Assembly (NCBI RefSeq): GCF_004335005.1
Contig: NZ_RQRT01000002.1
Location: forward strand, 1 to 64,000
Source: Paracoccus nototheniae
GTDB taxonomy: Bacteria > Pseudomonadota > Alphaproteobacteria > Rhodobacterales > Rhodobacteraceae
Reading direction: 5' to 3'
DNA length: 64,000 nt
The first letter of the stretch is position 1. Each line of letters begins with the position of its first letter. The position numbers and the translations under genes were made by a program. The notes beneath the pieces were generated by a model. That model was not told where the DNA came from, searched no databases, and saw only the letters and a program-made list of their open reading frames with translations. Shown in pieces: positions 51,318 through 60,084 of this stretch.

Positions 51318-51338
51318 ATCTGGCGTCCCCGGTCAGGG

Positions 51339-51361
51339 GGGGCGGCACGAATGGCCGCCCC
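51339..51361 (-). promoter_or_regulatory. Intercistronic hairpin between binding-protein and LivH genes
   Basis: An 8-bp GC stem (51339-51346 with 51354-51361) occupies the 51-base gap after the binding-protein stop. It probably tempers read-through into the permease genes. Confidence 0.5.
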
Positions 51362-51368
51362 GGCAGGA

Positions 51369-52568
51369 TCAGTTGTCAAAGCGGATCGGGGCGACGGCGG
51401 CGCTTTCGGGATAGATCGTCACCAGACGTCCGTCCTGCCATTGCATGCCCATCATCGCGGCGCGTTCGTTCTGGTTGTTTTCGCCGAACTTGACGCCGTG
51501 GCCTGCGGCGGTCGCGCCGTCGGGAATGTCTATGGCCTTCAGGGCGGCGACGATCTGGTCGGGCTCGGTGCCTTCGCCCGCCGCGATGCCGTCAAGGATC
51601 GCCTTGGCGCCGACATAGTTGACCAGCGAATGGCCCGAACGCGGCGGCGTGCCGTATTTTTCCTGATAGGCGGCCGAGAATTCCTCAAGGCCGGGCGTGG
51701 CCTCGGTGTTCACGGCGAACTGGGTGAAATCGACATCGAAGACGCCGTCGATGATGTCATGGCCGACCGCGTCGGCGGTGGGCTGCATCGAATAGCCGCC
51801 GCCGCCGCCGATGATCGCCAGCGGATCGTATCCGGCCTCGTTCGCCTGCTGCAGAAACAGCACGGAATCGTTCTGGTACGAGGTCTGCAGCACGACATCG
51901 ACTCCCGCCTCGCGCAGGCCCAGCACGATGGAGGACATGTCCACGCTGTTGGCCGCGTAATGGGCTTTCATCGCGACGTTCAGCCCGGCTTCCTTGGCAT
52001 GCGTTTCCTGATGGCCCGCAACCGAAGTGCCATAGGACGAGTCCTCGTAGATGATGCCCAAGGTCAGGTCTTCGGGGGCCTTGCCCAGTCCCGGCGCGAT
52101 GCTGTCGACCAGCAGCCGGATGGAATCGGCGCCCATGTTGGCGGCGGTGGGGTTGGTGCGGAACAGGTATTCCAGACCCCGGCCCGTGACCTCGTCGGCC
52201 ACCGCGCCCAGTTCGAAATAGGGCACGCCCGCCAGTTCGCTGACCTGCGATGCGGCGATCGCGCGGGCCGAGGAATAGCTGCCGAAGATGCCCTTGACGC
52301 CGACAAAGGAAATCAACCGCCGCGCCTCGCCGGTGGCCTGATTGTTGTCGACCGCATCGCCGCGTTCCAGAACGACCGGCTCGCCCTGCAAGCCGCCAGC
52401 GGCGTTGATCTCGTCGATGGCGATTTCCAGACCGCGCGCGCTTTCCTCGCCCAGCAGGGCCAGCGGGCCGCTGATGGGATAAAGCGAGCCGAACTTGACC
52501 TCGGCAAAGGCGGGCGAGGCAAGGGCCAGCGCAAGGGCCGTGCCTGTCAGATAGGTCTTGATGGTCAT
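51369..52568 (-). CDS. branched-chain-type ABC transporter substrate-binding protein (LivK type)
   Basis: 399 residues with a signal peptide (about 1-22, AFA-EV). VKFGSLYPISGPLALLGEESARGLEIAIDEINAAGGL is the LivK family start. Members bind branched-chain amino acids, amides, urea or aromatic acids. The operon's alcohol-oxidising enzymes suggest a hydroxylated or acidic ligand rather than a plain amino acid. It lies 22 bases after the ThDP-enzyme gene. Confidence 0.93.
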   Translation of the reverse strand: MTIKTYLTGTALALALASPAFAEVKFGSLYPISGPLALLGEESARGLEIAIDEINAAGGLQGEPVVLERGDAVDNNQATGEARRLISFVGVKGIFGSYSSARAIAASQVSELAGVPYFELGAVADEVTGRGLEYLFRTNPTAANMGADSIRLLVDSIAPGLGKAPEDLTLGIIYEDSSYGTSVAGHQETHAKEAGLNVAMKAHYAANSVDMSSIVLGLREAGVDVVLQTSYQNDSVLFLQQANEAGYDPLAIIGGGGGYSMQPTADAVGHDIIDGVFDVDFTQFAVNTEATPGLEEFSAAYQEKYGTPPRSGHSLVNYVGAKAILDGIAAGEGTEPDQIVAALKAIDIPDGATAAGHGVKFGENNQNERAAMMGMQWQDGRLVTIYPESAAVAPIRFDN

Positions 52569-52590
52569 GATGGTCTCCTCCCAGATGTGA

Positions 52591-54297
52591 TCAGTAATTC
52601 AGGGCCTGTTTGCCGGTGAAGCTGGTGACAGGCGGATAGGCGCGTTCGTCGGTCACCACGTCGATGACGCTGACGGTGCCGGATGCCAGCGCGTCGCGCA
52701 GCGCCGGGGCCAGCTGGTCGGGGTGGTCGATGCGGACCCCAGTGGCACCGCAGGCCCGGGCGATGGCGGCATGATCGACGGGGTCGAAATGCACGACATC
52801 GGTATGGCTGCCGAACAGGCTGAGTTCGGCATGCTTCTGATAGCCGAGGATCTGGTTGTTCAGCACCACCACCACGACCGGCAGGGCCATGCGGCGCGCG
52901 GTTTCCAGTTCCGCCCAGACATGGGCGAACCCGCCATCGCCGGTCAGGCAGATGACCGGCGCGTCCGGGCGCGCGGCCTTGGCCCCGATGGCATAAGGCA
53001 GGCCCCAGCCCAGCCCGGCCAGCCCGCGCGGCGTCAGCACCCGCTGGCCCGGCTTGCGGATGGTGATGCCGTCGGCCACCCAGATCGAGGAATAGGACGC
53101 ATCGGCCACCACGATGGTATCGGGGGTGATCAGGCGGTCGATCTCGGCCACGACACGCTCGGGGCGCAGGGGCGTGGCGTCGGAACCGGCCTGCGTGCGG
53201 GATGCGCTGCCAAGGGCGTCGCGGATCCGGCTTTCGGTCGCGGCGCGCGCAGTCTGGCGGGCGGTCAGATCCTGACCCGCCAGCGCGGTCACCAGACCTT
53301 GCAGCCCAAGACGCGCATCGCCGACCAGACGCAGCGCGGGATAGTTGCGCCCGACCTCGGTCCCGTCGATGTCCAGTTGGATATAGCGGGCGTCGCGGGG
53401 ATAAAGGCTCCAGCTGTCGGTGCCGTTCTGATTGGTCCGGGTGCCGGCCAGCAGGATGACATCAGAATCGGCCACCATCGGCGCAAGGGCCGCCGCCCGC
53501 GCGCCCGGTCCCATGAAATAGCCCACGACGCCAAGGGACAGGGGATGGGTTTCATCGACCGCGCCCTTGCCCATGACGGTGGTGGCGACCGCAAAGCCCA
53601 GATCCTGCAGCTGCGCCAGCGCCGCATGGGCGCCTGCCGAATGCACGCCGCCGCCCGCGATGATCAGGGGACGCTGGGCGCCTGCCAGCAGGGCTGCCGC
53701 CTCGGCCAGACGGGCCGGGTCGGGGGCGGTGGGATCTAGCGGGTATTGGCCGAAACCCTCGCGCGAGGCCGGGTCGGGGGTGGTCTCCTCGTCGAACAGA
53801 TCGACCGGCACCATCAGCACGGCCGGGCCCGCCCGCCCCGTGGCGGCCGCGACAAATGCCATGTCGATGTAATCGTCCAGCCGCGAGATTTCGGACACCC
53901 GCCGCACCCATTTGGCGACGCCCTGAAACAGCGCCAGATGGTCCAGTTCCTGAAATGCGTTGCGGTCTGTGTTCTGGCGGTGAACATCCTGCACGATGGC
54001 CACGATGGGGATCGAGGCCTTCAGCGCCTCGGCCAGACCGGGCACCAGCAGGGTCGCGGCCGGGCCGTTCTGCGCCGTCACCACCGCCACGCGGCCCGAC
54101 AGGCGGGCATAGGCATCGGCCATCGCGGCGCCGGCGTTTTCGGTGCGATAGCCGATCTGCGTGATCCCGTAATCGGGCGCCGCCAGAAACAGCGCCGAGG
54201 GGATCGACTGGCCAAAGACCTGCGTCACGCCGTGGCGCTGCAGGGCGCGGGCCATGATCTGCGCTCCGGTCCGGGTGGTGGGGCTGGCATCTTTCAC
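52591..54297 (-). CDS. ThDP-dependent enzyme, acetolactate synthase-like
   Basis: 568 residues with the three domains of the family. The catalytic glutamate is E53 (RTENAGAAMADAYAR), and GDG (453-455) to NN (480-481) is the ThDP-magnesium motif. Family members make or cleave C-C bonds next to a carbonyl: acetolactate synthase, glyoxylate carboligase, benzoylformate-type decarboxylases and others. The residues that would settle the reaction are not obvious. GTG start at 54297 with a ribosome site (AAGGAGTGACGCC), overlapping the stop of the quinone-oxidoreductase gene. Confidence 0.9.
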   Translation of the reverse strand: MKDASPTTRTGAQIMARALQRHGVTQVFGQSIPSALFLAAPDYGITQIGYRTENAGAAMADAYARLSGRVAVVTAQNGPAATLLVPGLAEALKASIPIVAIVQDVHRQNTDRNAFQELDHLALFQGVAKWVRRVSEISRLDDYIDMAFVAAATGRAGPAVLMVPVDLFDEETTPDPASREGFGQYPLDPTAPDPARLAEAAALLAGAQRPLIIAGGGVHSAGAHAALAQLQDLGFAVATTVMGKGAVDETHPLSLGVVGYFMGPGARAAALAPMVADSDVILLAGTRTNQNGTDSWSLYPRDARYIQLDIDGTEVGRNYPALRLVGDARLGLQGLVTALAGQDLTARQTARAATESRIRDALGSASRTQAGSDATPLRPERVVAEIDRLITPDTIVVADASYSSIWVADGITIRKPGQRVLTPRGLAGLGWGLPYAIGAKAARPDAPVICLTGDGGFAHVWAELETARRMALPVVVVVLNNQILGYQKHAELSLFGSHTDVVHFDPVDHAAIARACGATGVRIDHPDQLAPALRDALASGTVSVIDVVTDERAYPPVTSFTGKQALNY

Positions 54298-55328
54298 GGC
54301 GTCACTCCTTGGGGCAGGGGGGCTTTGTCGCAGGCGGGGGTTGTCAGGATGATCTTGCCGGTATGGGCCGAGGCCTCCAGCCGGGCATGGGCCGCGCGCA
54401 CATCGTCCAGATCAAAGGTGGAATCGATCATCGGGCGGGCCTGCCCGTTGCGGATCAGCGGCAGGACGTGGTCCTCGACCGCGCGGGCCAGCGCCGCCTT
54501 CATTGCCAGAGGCCGCGCGCGCAGGGTCGATCCGGTCAGGGTCAGCCGCTTGAACAGCAGCGGGCCCATGTTCATCTGCGCCTGCGATCCCTGCTGAAAG
54601 GCGATCTGGGCGATGCGCCCGTCTTCGGCGACCAGATCCAGATTGCGCTGCATATAGGGGCCGCCGACCATGTCGAGGATCACCTCGGGGCCGCGCCCCT
54701 GGGTCAGCGCACGCACCTCGGTCACGAAATCGCTGTCGCGGTAATTGATCGACGCGCTGGCCCCGATCCGTTCCGAGGCGCGGCATTTCTGGTCGCTGCC
54801 GCAGGTCGTGATGACCCGCGCGCCAAGGGCGGTGGCCAGCAGCGTCGCGGTGACGCCGATCCCCGAGGTGCCGCCATGGATCAGCACCGTTTCCCCTGCG
54901 GTCAGACCGGCGCGCTGGAACAGGTTGCTCCAGACGGTGAAATAGGTTTCGGGAATGCCTGCGGCCTCGATCATGGACAGACCGTCCGGGACGGGCAGGC
55001 AGGCATCGACCTGCACGATGGCCTCATGCGCATAGGCGCCGCCCGCGACCAGCGCCATGATCCGGTCGCCGGGACGAAAGCGGGTGACATCGGGGGCGGT
55101 TGCCATGACCTCGCCCGACAGTTCCAGCCCCAGAACATCGGTCACCCCGGCGGGCGGGGGATAGGCCCCCTCGCGCTGCATGGCATCGGGGCGGTTGACG
55201 CCCGCGGCATGGACGCGCACGCGCATCTCGCCGGGGCCAAGGTCGGGCAGGGTGCGGTGAACGATGTCCAGCACCTCGGGGCCACCGGGTCGTGTCGCCA
55301 CGACCGAGGGGATCTGCATCTGGGTCAT
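54294..55328 (-). CDS. NAD(P)H:quinone oxidoreductase-type MDR protein
   Basis: 344 residues of the zeta-crystallin / quinone oxidoreductase branch. VHAAGVNRPDAMQREGAYPPPAGVTDVLGLELSGEV, LIHGGTSGIGVTATLLA and VEDHVLPLI are family features, and zinc ligands are absent. It may reduce an enone or quinone with NADPH. Four-base overlaps couple it to the dehydrogenase gene before it and the ThDP gene after it. Confidence 0.9.
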   Translation of the reverse strand: MTQMQIPSVVATRPGGPEVLDIVHRTLPDLGPGEMRVRVHAAGVNRPDAMQREGAYPPPAGVTDVLGLELSGEVMATAPDVTRFRPGDRIMALVAGGAYAHEAIVQVDACLPVPDGLSMIEAAGIPETYFTVWSNLFQRAGLTAGETVLIHGGTSGIGVTATLLATALGARVITTCGSDQKCRASERIGASASINYRDSDFVTEVRALTQGRGPEVILDMVGGPYMQRNLDLVAEDGRIAQIAFQQGSQAQMNMGPLLFKRLTLTGSTLRARPLAMKAALARAVEDHVLPLIRNGQARPMIDSTFDLDDVRAAHARLEASAHTGKIILTTPACDKAPLPQGVTP

Positions 55329-56368
55329 TCGGGGGTCTCCTGCGGGAACAGCATCACTTTCTGGGCGGCGCGGCTGCGCGCCAGATCAAAGCCCTGCCGC
55401 GCCTGCGACAGCGGCAACCGGTGCGAGATCATGCCCGCGTACAGTCCGGGGTCCGCCGCCAGCCGGGCAATCGCCTCGGCAAAGGTGGCGGGCGTGGAAT
55501 CATGGGTGCCGCGCAGCTGTTTCTTGCCGCGCACCAGCAGGTTCAGGTCCAGAGAAAGGCTGTCGTGATGAATGCCCGCCACGGTGACCACGCCGCCCGA
55601 CCGGACGGTCTGCAACGCATCGGTGACGCTTTGCGGATGGCCCGTCGCCTCGATCACGGCATCGGGGGCGCGGCCCAGATGGCGGACGGCGGCGTCCTGC
55701 AGGGGGCCGTCGCGCAGATCGGCACAGGCGGCGATGCCCATGGCGCGGGCGCGGTCCAGCCGGGGCCCGTCGTCCAGACCAACCAGCAGGACATGGGCGC
55801 CGCGCGCCTGCGCCACCAGTGCGATGCCCAGCCCGATGGGGCCGGGGCCCAGCACCGCCACCCGGTCGCCGGGACGCAGCCCGGACACATCGACGGCGGT
55901 GATGGCGACGGCCAGAGGCTCGGCCAAGGCGGCCACGTCCAGCGCCAGATCGCGGGGCAGGGCGTGGGCATTGGCGGCGGGGATCGATGCGACGGGGGCA
56001 AAGCCGCCATCCAGATGCAGCCCGATGATGCGCCGCGCGGTGCAGCCTTGCGGATCGCCCGCCCGGCAGGCCGCACAGGTGCCGCAGGTCAGGGTGGGCG
56101 CGCAGACGACCGGATCGCCGACGCCCAGACCGGTCACGCCCGCGCCGACCGCCGTCACATGCCCGGCGAATTCATGCCCAAGCGTCAGCGGCAGGCAGGG
56201 CGCCATGAACCCGTAAGAGGCGTCCCAGCCTTCGGCATGCAGATCGCTGCCACAGATCCCGGCGGCATGAACCGCGATCAGAACATGGCCCGGAGCCGGC
56301 GTGGCGGGTGCCGGTTCGTCGGTAAGTTGGATCCCCGCAGCGGGAATGATTTTGCGTAAGGCTAGCAT
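55325..56368 (-). CDS. zinc-dependent alcohol dehydrogenase (threonine/sorbitol dehydrogenase-like)
   Basis: 347 residues. GICGSDLHAEGWD and LGHEFAGHV hold the catalytic zinc ligands; CGTCAACRAGDPQGC has all four structural cysteines; GPGPIGLG is the NAD site. It oxidises a secondary alcohol, possibly the first step of the pathway. It is the promoter-proximal gene of the 11-gene operon, divergent from the GntR gene. No strong ribosome site precedes ATG 56368. Confidence 0.9.
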   Translation of the reverse strand: MLALRKIIPAAGIQLTDEPAPATPAPGHVLIAVHAAGICGSDLHAEGWDASYGFMAPCLPLTLGHEFAGHVTAVGAGVTGLGVGDPVVCAPTLTCGTCAACRAGDPQGCTARRIIGLHLDGGFAPVASIPAANAHALPRDLALDVAALAEPLAVAITAVDVSGLRPGDRVAVLGPGPIGLGIALVAQARGAHVLLVGLDDGPRLDRARAMGIAACADLRDGPLQDAAVRHLGRAPDAVIEATGHPQSVTDALQTVRSGGVVTVAGIHHDSLSLDLNLLVRGKKQLRGTHDSTPATFAEAIARLAADPGLYAGMISHRLPLSQARQGFDLARSRAAQKVMLFPQETPE

Positions 56369-56421
56369 TAGATCCCCCGATGGCGCATTTGGCTCCTCAA
56401 CCGCATCATGCGCCGCGTTGC

Positions 56422-56445
56422 TGTTATAAGTAACTTGTTATAACA
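56422..56445. promoter_or_regulatory. Candidate GntR operator in the divergent promoter region
   Basis: TGTTATAA and TTATAACA form a perfect 8-bp inverted repeat with an 8-base spacer, itself nearly palindromic (AAGTAACTT). It is AT-rich against a GC-rich background and sits between the regulator gene and the operon it probably controls. A TTGACT on the minus strand overlaps its upstream side. Confidence 0.65.
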
Positions 56446-56492
56446 CTGAGTCAACCAGAAACTGCCCACTTGGCAGCCAGAGGACTTGTACG

Positions 56493-57170
56493 ATGACCGA
56501 ACCCTTTGAGAACGGTTGGATAAAGCCGATCCAGCGCCAGAACCTGAGCGAGCTTGCCTATACCAATCTGCGCCGCGCCCTGATGGAGGGGCGGATGAAG
56601 CCCGGCGACGATCTGCCGTTGCGGCCGATTTCCAAAAGCTTCGGGATCAGCGCGACCCCCATGCGCGAGGCGCTGCTGCGTCTGGTGACCGAACGGGCGC
56701 TGGATATCGACGGCAAGGGGCGCATCTCGGTCCCGCATCTGACGCGCGCGACCCTGGTCGAGATCCGCACCGTGCGCGGCTTTCTGGAGGGTAATGCCGC
56801 GCGCCAGGCCGCACAAAGCGCCGCCCCCGAGGCGGTGGATGCGTTGGAACGTCTGCATGACGATCTGGCACGGGCGCAGGATGCGGGCGATTTCGAACGC
56901 GCCATCGGGCTGAACACGGCATTTCACCTCAAGCTGTGCGAGATTGCCGGGCTGCCGGTCTCCTATGAGGTCGTGTCGAACCTGTGGGTGCGCTGCGGGC
57001 CGCTGCTGTCGCATCTGTACGATGGCGGGTTGCCGCCGAACTGGGATCCGCATCCGCATGTGCGCATCGTCACGGCGATCCGCGCCGGCGATCCGGACGC
57101 GGCTTATGATGCGCTGAACATGGATATCGACGGCGGCGGCGCGGGCCTTCTGGCCCATGTCCGCGACTAG
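56493..57170 (+). CDS. GntR-family regulator (FCD subfamily) of the 11-gene operon
   Basis: 225 residues. The winged helix LSELAYTNLRRALMEGRMKPGDDLPLRPISKSFGISATPMREALLRLV is followed by an FCD helical sensor domain with His positions that usually bind a metal and organic acid. It is divergent from the large catabolic operon and most likely regulates it in response to a pathway acid. Its stop lies six bases from the convergent Fe-S dehydrogenase stop. Confidence 0.9.
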   Translation: MTEPFENGWIKPIQRQNLSELAYTNLRRALMEGRMKPGDDLPLRPISKSFGISATPMREALLRLVTERALDIDGKGRISVPHLTRATLVEIRTVRGFLEGNAARQAAQSAAPEAVDALERLHDDLARAQDAGDFERAIGLNTAFHLKLCEIAGLPVSYEVVSNLWVRCGPLLSHLYDGGLPPNWDPHPHVRIVTAIRAGDPDAAYDALNMDIDGGGAGLLAHVRD

Positions 57171-57176
57171 GCCCGA

Positions 57177-60023
57177 TCAGGCCAGCGCATCGGCGATCAA
57201 CCCAAGGGGATGGCGCGGCGTGATCCGGCTGAGCCGTTCGGCCTGACAGCGGCAGGAAAAACCGGTCGCCGCGACGGGCACATCGCCCTCGACCGCGCTG
57301 CGCCATGACAGATCGTACAAGGTCCGCGACACCGGCTGATGGCGCTGCTGATGCCCGAACAGACCCGCCATGCCGCAACAGCCGCTGGCTTGTGCCTCGG
57401 CCGGGATGCCAAGGGTGGTCAGCACGCGCGCCCAGGCCGCGCCGCTGTCGGGATGGGCGGCGCTTTCCGTGCAATGCGACAGGATCCGGGCCGGGGCGGC
57501 GGATTGCGCCCGGGGGAATGACCGGCCCTGCGCGATCTGATCGCTTAGGAAATCCTGCGCCAGCAGGACGGGTGGGGGGCTTTGGCCCGCCTTGGGATAA
57601 TCCTGCCGCAGCATCATTACAAAGGCCGGGTCCAGCCCGATCATGGGCACGCCCGACGCAGCCCCCTTGTCCAGGGCCGCAACCAGCCGCGCCGCCATCG
57701 CGTCAAAGCCGCGCCGGTCGCCCAGATTCTGCGCGGCCTTCCCGGCAGGCTGCATGTCGACCAGCAGCGGGCGATAGCCAAGCGCGCTCAGCCCGGCGAT
57801 CGCGTCCCGTGCGATGGCCTCATCGAACAGGGCGGTGAACCAGTCCTGCCACAACAGCACGGTCCCCTGGGGCAAGGGGCCGCCCAGATCAGCCGGGGCG
57901 ATGCGGTGGCGGGCCTCGATCGGGCCGGCCAGCGCATGAGGCAGATCGACCACGCCCAGCAGCGGCCCGGCGATGCGTCGGGCCAGCGGCCAAAGCGGGC
58001 GCAGCAGCGGCGACAGGCGCAGGGTCAGCGCGCTGAACCGTTCGGCCAGCAGAACCAGCCGGTCGGCCAGCGGGCGGCGGTGGCGGGCATAGTGATCGGC
58101 ATAGAACGCCGCGCGCATCGTCGGAATATCCACCTGCACCGGGCAACTCGAGGCGCAGGCCTTGCAGCCCAGACAGCTGTCCAGCACGGCCAACAGATCG
58201 GCCTCGGCCTCGGCCTGCGGATCCGCATCTGATCCGGCGTCGCGGGCGGTCTTCCATCCCCGCAGCGCATCGGCGCGGCCCTTGGGGGAATGGCGCAGAT
58301 CGCCCGTCGCCTTGAAGGACGGGCACATCGGCACCGTCGCCTTGTAACTGAGGCATTGCGCATTGCCATTGCAGCGAAAGGCCTTTTCCAGCGGATCGCC
58401 GGGGGCGCTGTTGAAGGCGCGGAACGGGGTCGTGGCGATCCCCATCGGCGCGCGCGTCAGCGTCACCAGCTTGCCGGGGTTGAAGCGTTCGGCGGGATCG
58501 AAGGTCGCCTTGACCTGCTGCAGGGCGGCGTAAGCCTCGGGGCCCAGAAACCGCGGCAGATAGGCGCCGCGCACCCCCTTGCCATGTTCGCCCCAGAAGA
58601 TGCCGCCATGCTGGCCGACCAGATCGAAGATCGCATCCGATACCGCCACCAGCCGGTCGCGATCCTGCGCCAGATCGATGTTCAGCGCCGGGCGGATATG
58701 CAGGCAACCGACATCGACATGGCCATAGATGCCGAAACCCAGCCCATGCGCGCGCAGGATGTCCAGAAAGCCGTCGATGAAGGCGGGCAGAGCCTCGGGC
58801 GGGACGACGCAATCCTCGACAAAGGCCACCGGGCGGCTCGGGCCCTCCACCTTGCCCAACAGCCCCACCCCGGCCGAGCGGATCGCCCACAGATCGGCGA
58901 TCTCGGCCCGGTCGCGGGCCTGATGCAGGGCGGTCAGGCCGGGCAGGGTGGCCAGACGCGCCATGCAGGTGGCGATCCGCGCCTCGATCGCGCCCGCGTC
59001 ATGGCCGTTGAATTCGATGAACACATAGGCCACATCGCCCGCCGGGCGCAGCGCGGCGGGCAGGCGCGTCAGGATGCCTGCACCCTCGGCGATCTGCTGG
59101 ACCCATTCATCCATCACCTCGATCGCGGTCGGATCATCGGCCAGCAGCGGCGTGGCGGCGGCCAGTGCGTTGCGGAAACTGTCGAAACCCGCGACGATCA
59201 GACGCTTTTCCGGCTCGATCCGGCGCAGCTTGACGCGGATGCGGGTGATCGGGCCAAGCGTGCCCTCGGCCCCCAGAAACAGCCGCCACCATTCAAAGCC
59301 GCCCGCCTCGGGGCAGGCGCGTTCCAGATCATAGCCGGTAAAGCGCCGGTTCAGCCGGGGGGTCGCGGCGACAAAGGCCGCCCGCCCGTCGCGCGCACCC
59401 CGTTCGACGGCGGCCAGCAGGGGCTGCGCCCAGTCCGGCGCGGTCGACAGGCTGGACAACAGCCCCTGGGGCCGTGCAATTTCCAGCCCCAGCACATTGT
59501 CCGAGGTCTTGCCATAGATCCGCGACCCCTTGCCCGAGGCATCGGTGGACACCATCCCCCCGATCGTGCAGCGCGTCGAGGTCGAGGTTTCGGGCGCAAA
59601 GAACCAGCCCTGCGGGCGCAGCGCATCGTTCAGCGCGTCCAGCACGACGCCGGGTTCGACATCGGCCCAGCCCTCGGTCGTATCGACATGCAGGATGCGG
59701 GTCATGTGGCGGCGCATGTCCAGCACAAGGCCCCGGTTCAGGCTTTGACCATTGGTGCCGGTGCCGCCGCCCCGTGCGGTCAGGGCGACATCGGCAAAGG
59801 CCGGGTCGTCCAGCACCCGCAGTGCGCGCACCACATCATCGGCCTCGCGCGGTGCGGCGATCAGGTCGGGGGTGATCTGATAGACCGAATTGTCTGTGGA
59901 CATGGCCGCGCGCAGGGCATGGTCAGCCTCGATCTGGCCGGTAAACCCTGCGGCCTTCAGGGCGGCGGTCAGACCGCCGGCCAGTTCGCTGGTCAGGCTG
60001 TCGGGAAAGATCAGGTCGCGCAT
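57177..60023 (-). CDS. FAD-binding and Fe-S D-2-hydroxyacid dehydrogenase (YdiJ / D-lactate dehydrogenase type)
   Basis: 948 residues. The N-terminal FAD_binding_4 domain shows ARGGGTGTNGQSLN, then an FAD-oxidase C-terminal domain. A ferredoxin-like region follows with CNGNAQC, MCPSFKATGD and CLGCKACASSCPVQVDIP, and the end has CCG-type cysteines (SHCTESAAHP, ASGCCGMAG). This one-chain layout is that of YdiJ-like D-2-hydroxyglutarate/D-lactate dehydrogenases, feeding electrons to quinone. ATG 60023 fits the domain start; the frame stays open upstream over the LysR gene but that part is antisense. Divergent from the LysR regulator. Confidence 0.92.
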   Translation of the reverse strand: MRDLIFPDSLTSELAGGLTAALKAAGFTGQIEADHALRAAMSTDNSVYQITPDLIAAPREADDVVRALRVLDDPAFADVALTARGGGTGTNGQSLNRGLVLDMRRHMTRILHVDTTEGWADVEPGVVLDALNDALRPQGWFFAPETSTSTRCTIGGMVSTDASGKGSRIYGKTSDNVLGLEIARPQGLLSSLSTAPDWAQPLLAAVERGARDGRAAFVAATPRLNRRFTGYDLERACPEAGGFEWWRLFLGAEGTLGPITRIRVKLRRIEPEKRLIVAGFDSFRNALAAATPLLADDPTAIEVMDEWVQQIAEGAGILTRLPAALRPAGDVAYVFIEFNGHDAGAIEARIATCMARLATLPGLTALHQARDRAEIADLWAIRSAGVGLLGKVEGPSRPVAFVEDCVVPPEALPAFIDGFLDILRAHGLGFGIYGHVDVGCLHIRPALNIDLAQDRDRLVAVSDAIFDLVGQHGGIFWGEHGKGVRGAYLPRFLGPEAYAALQQVKATFDPAERFNPGKLVTLTRAPMGIATTPFRAFNSAPGDPLEKAFRCNGNAQCLSYKATVPMCPSFKATGDLRHSPKGRADALRGWKTARDAGSDADPQAEAEADLLAVLDSCLGCKACASSCPVQVDIPTMRAAFYADHYARHRRPLADRLVLLAERFSALTLRLSPLLRPLWPLARRIAGPLLGVVDLPHALAGPIEARHRIAPADLGGPLPQGTVLLWQDWFTALFDEAIARDAIAGLSALGYRPLLVDMQPAGKAAQNLGDRRGFDAMAARLVAALDKGAASGVPMIGLDPAFVMMLRQDYPKAGQSPPPVLLAQDFLSDQIAQGRSFPRAQSAAPARILSHCTESAAHPDSGAAWARVLTTLGIPAEAQASGCCGMAGLFGHQQRHQPVSRTLYDLSWRSAVEGDVPVAATGFSCRCQAERLSRITPRHPLGLIADALA

Positions 60024-60053
60024 GGGGCCTCCGGACGGTTTCCCCCTTGAAGC

Positions 60054-60070
60054 ACGAAACGTTGCTTCGT
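60054..60070. promoter_or_regulatory. Candidate LysR binding site
   Basis: ACGAA and TTCGT form an inverted repeat with a 7-base spacer centred near AACGTT, in the 61-base gap between the divergent LysR and Fe-S dehydrogenase genes. Confidence 0.4.
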
Positions 60071-60084
60071 AAAAATGGAATGAA

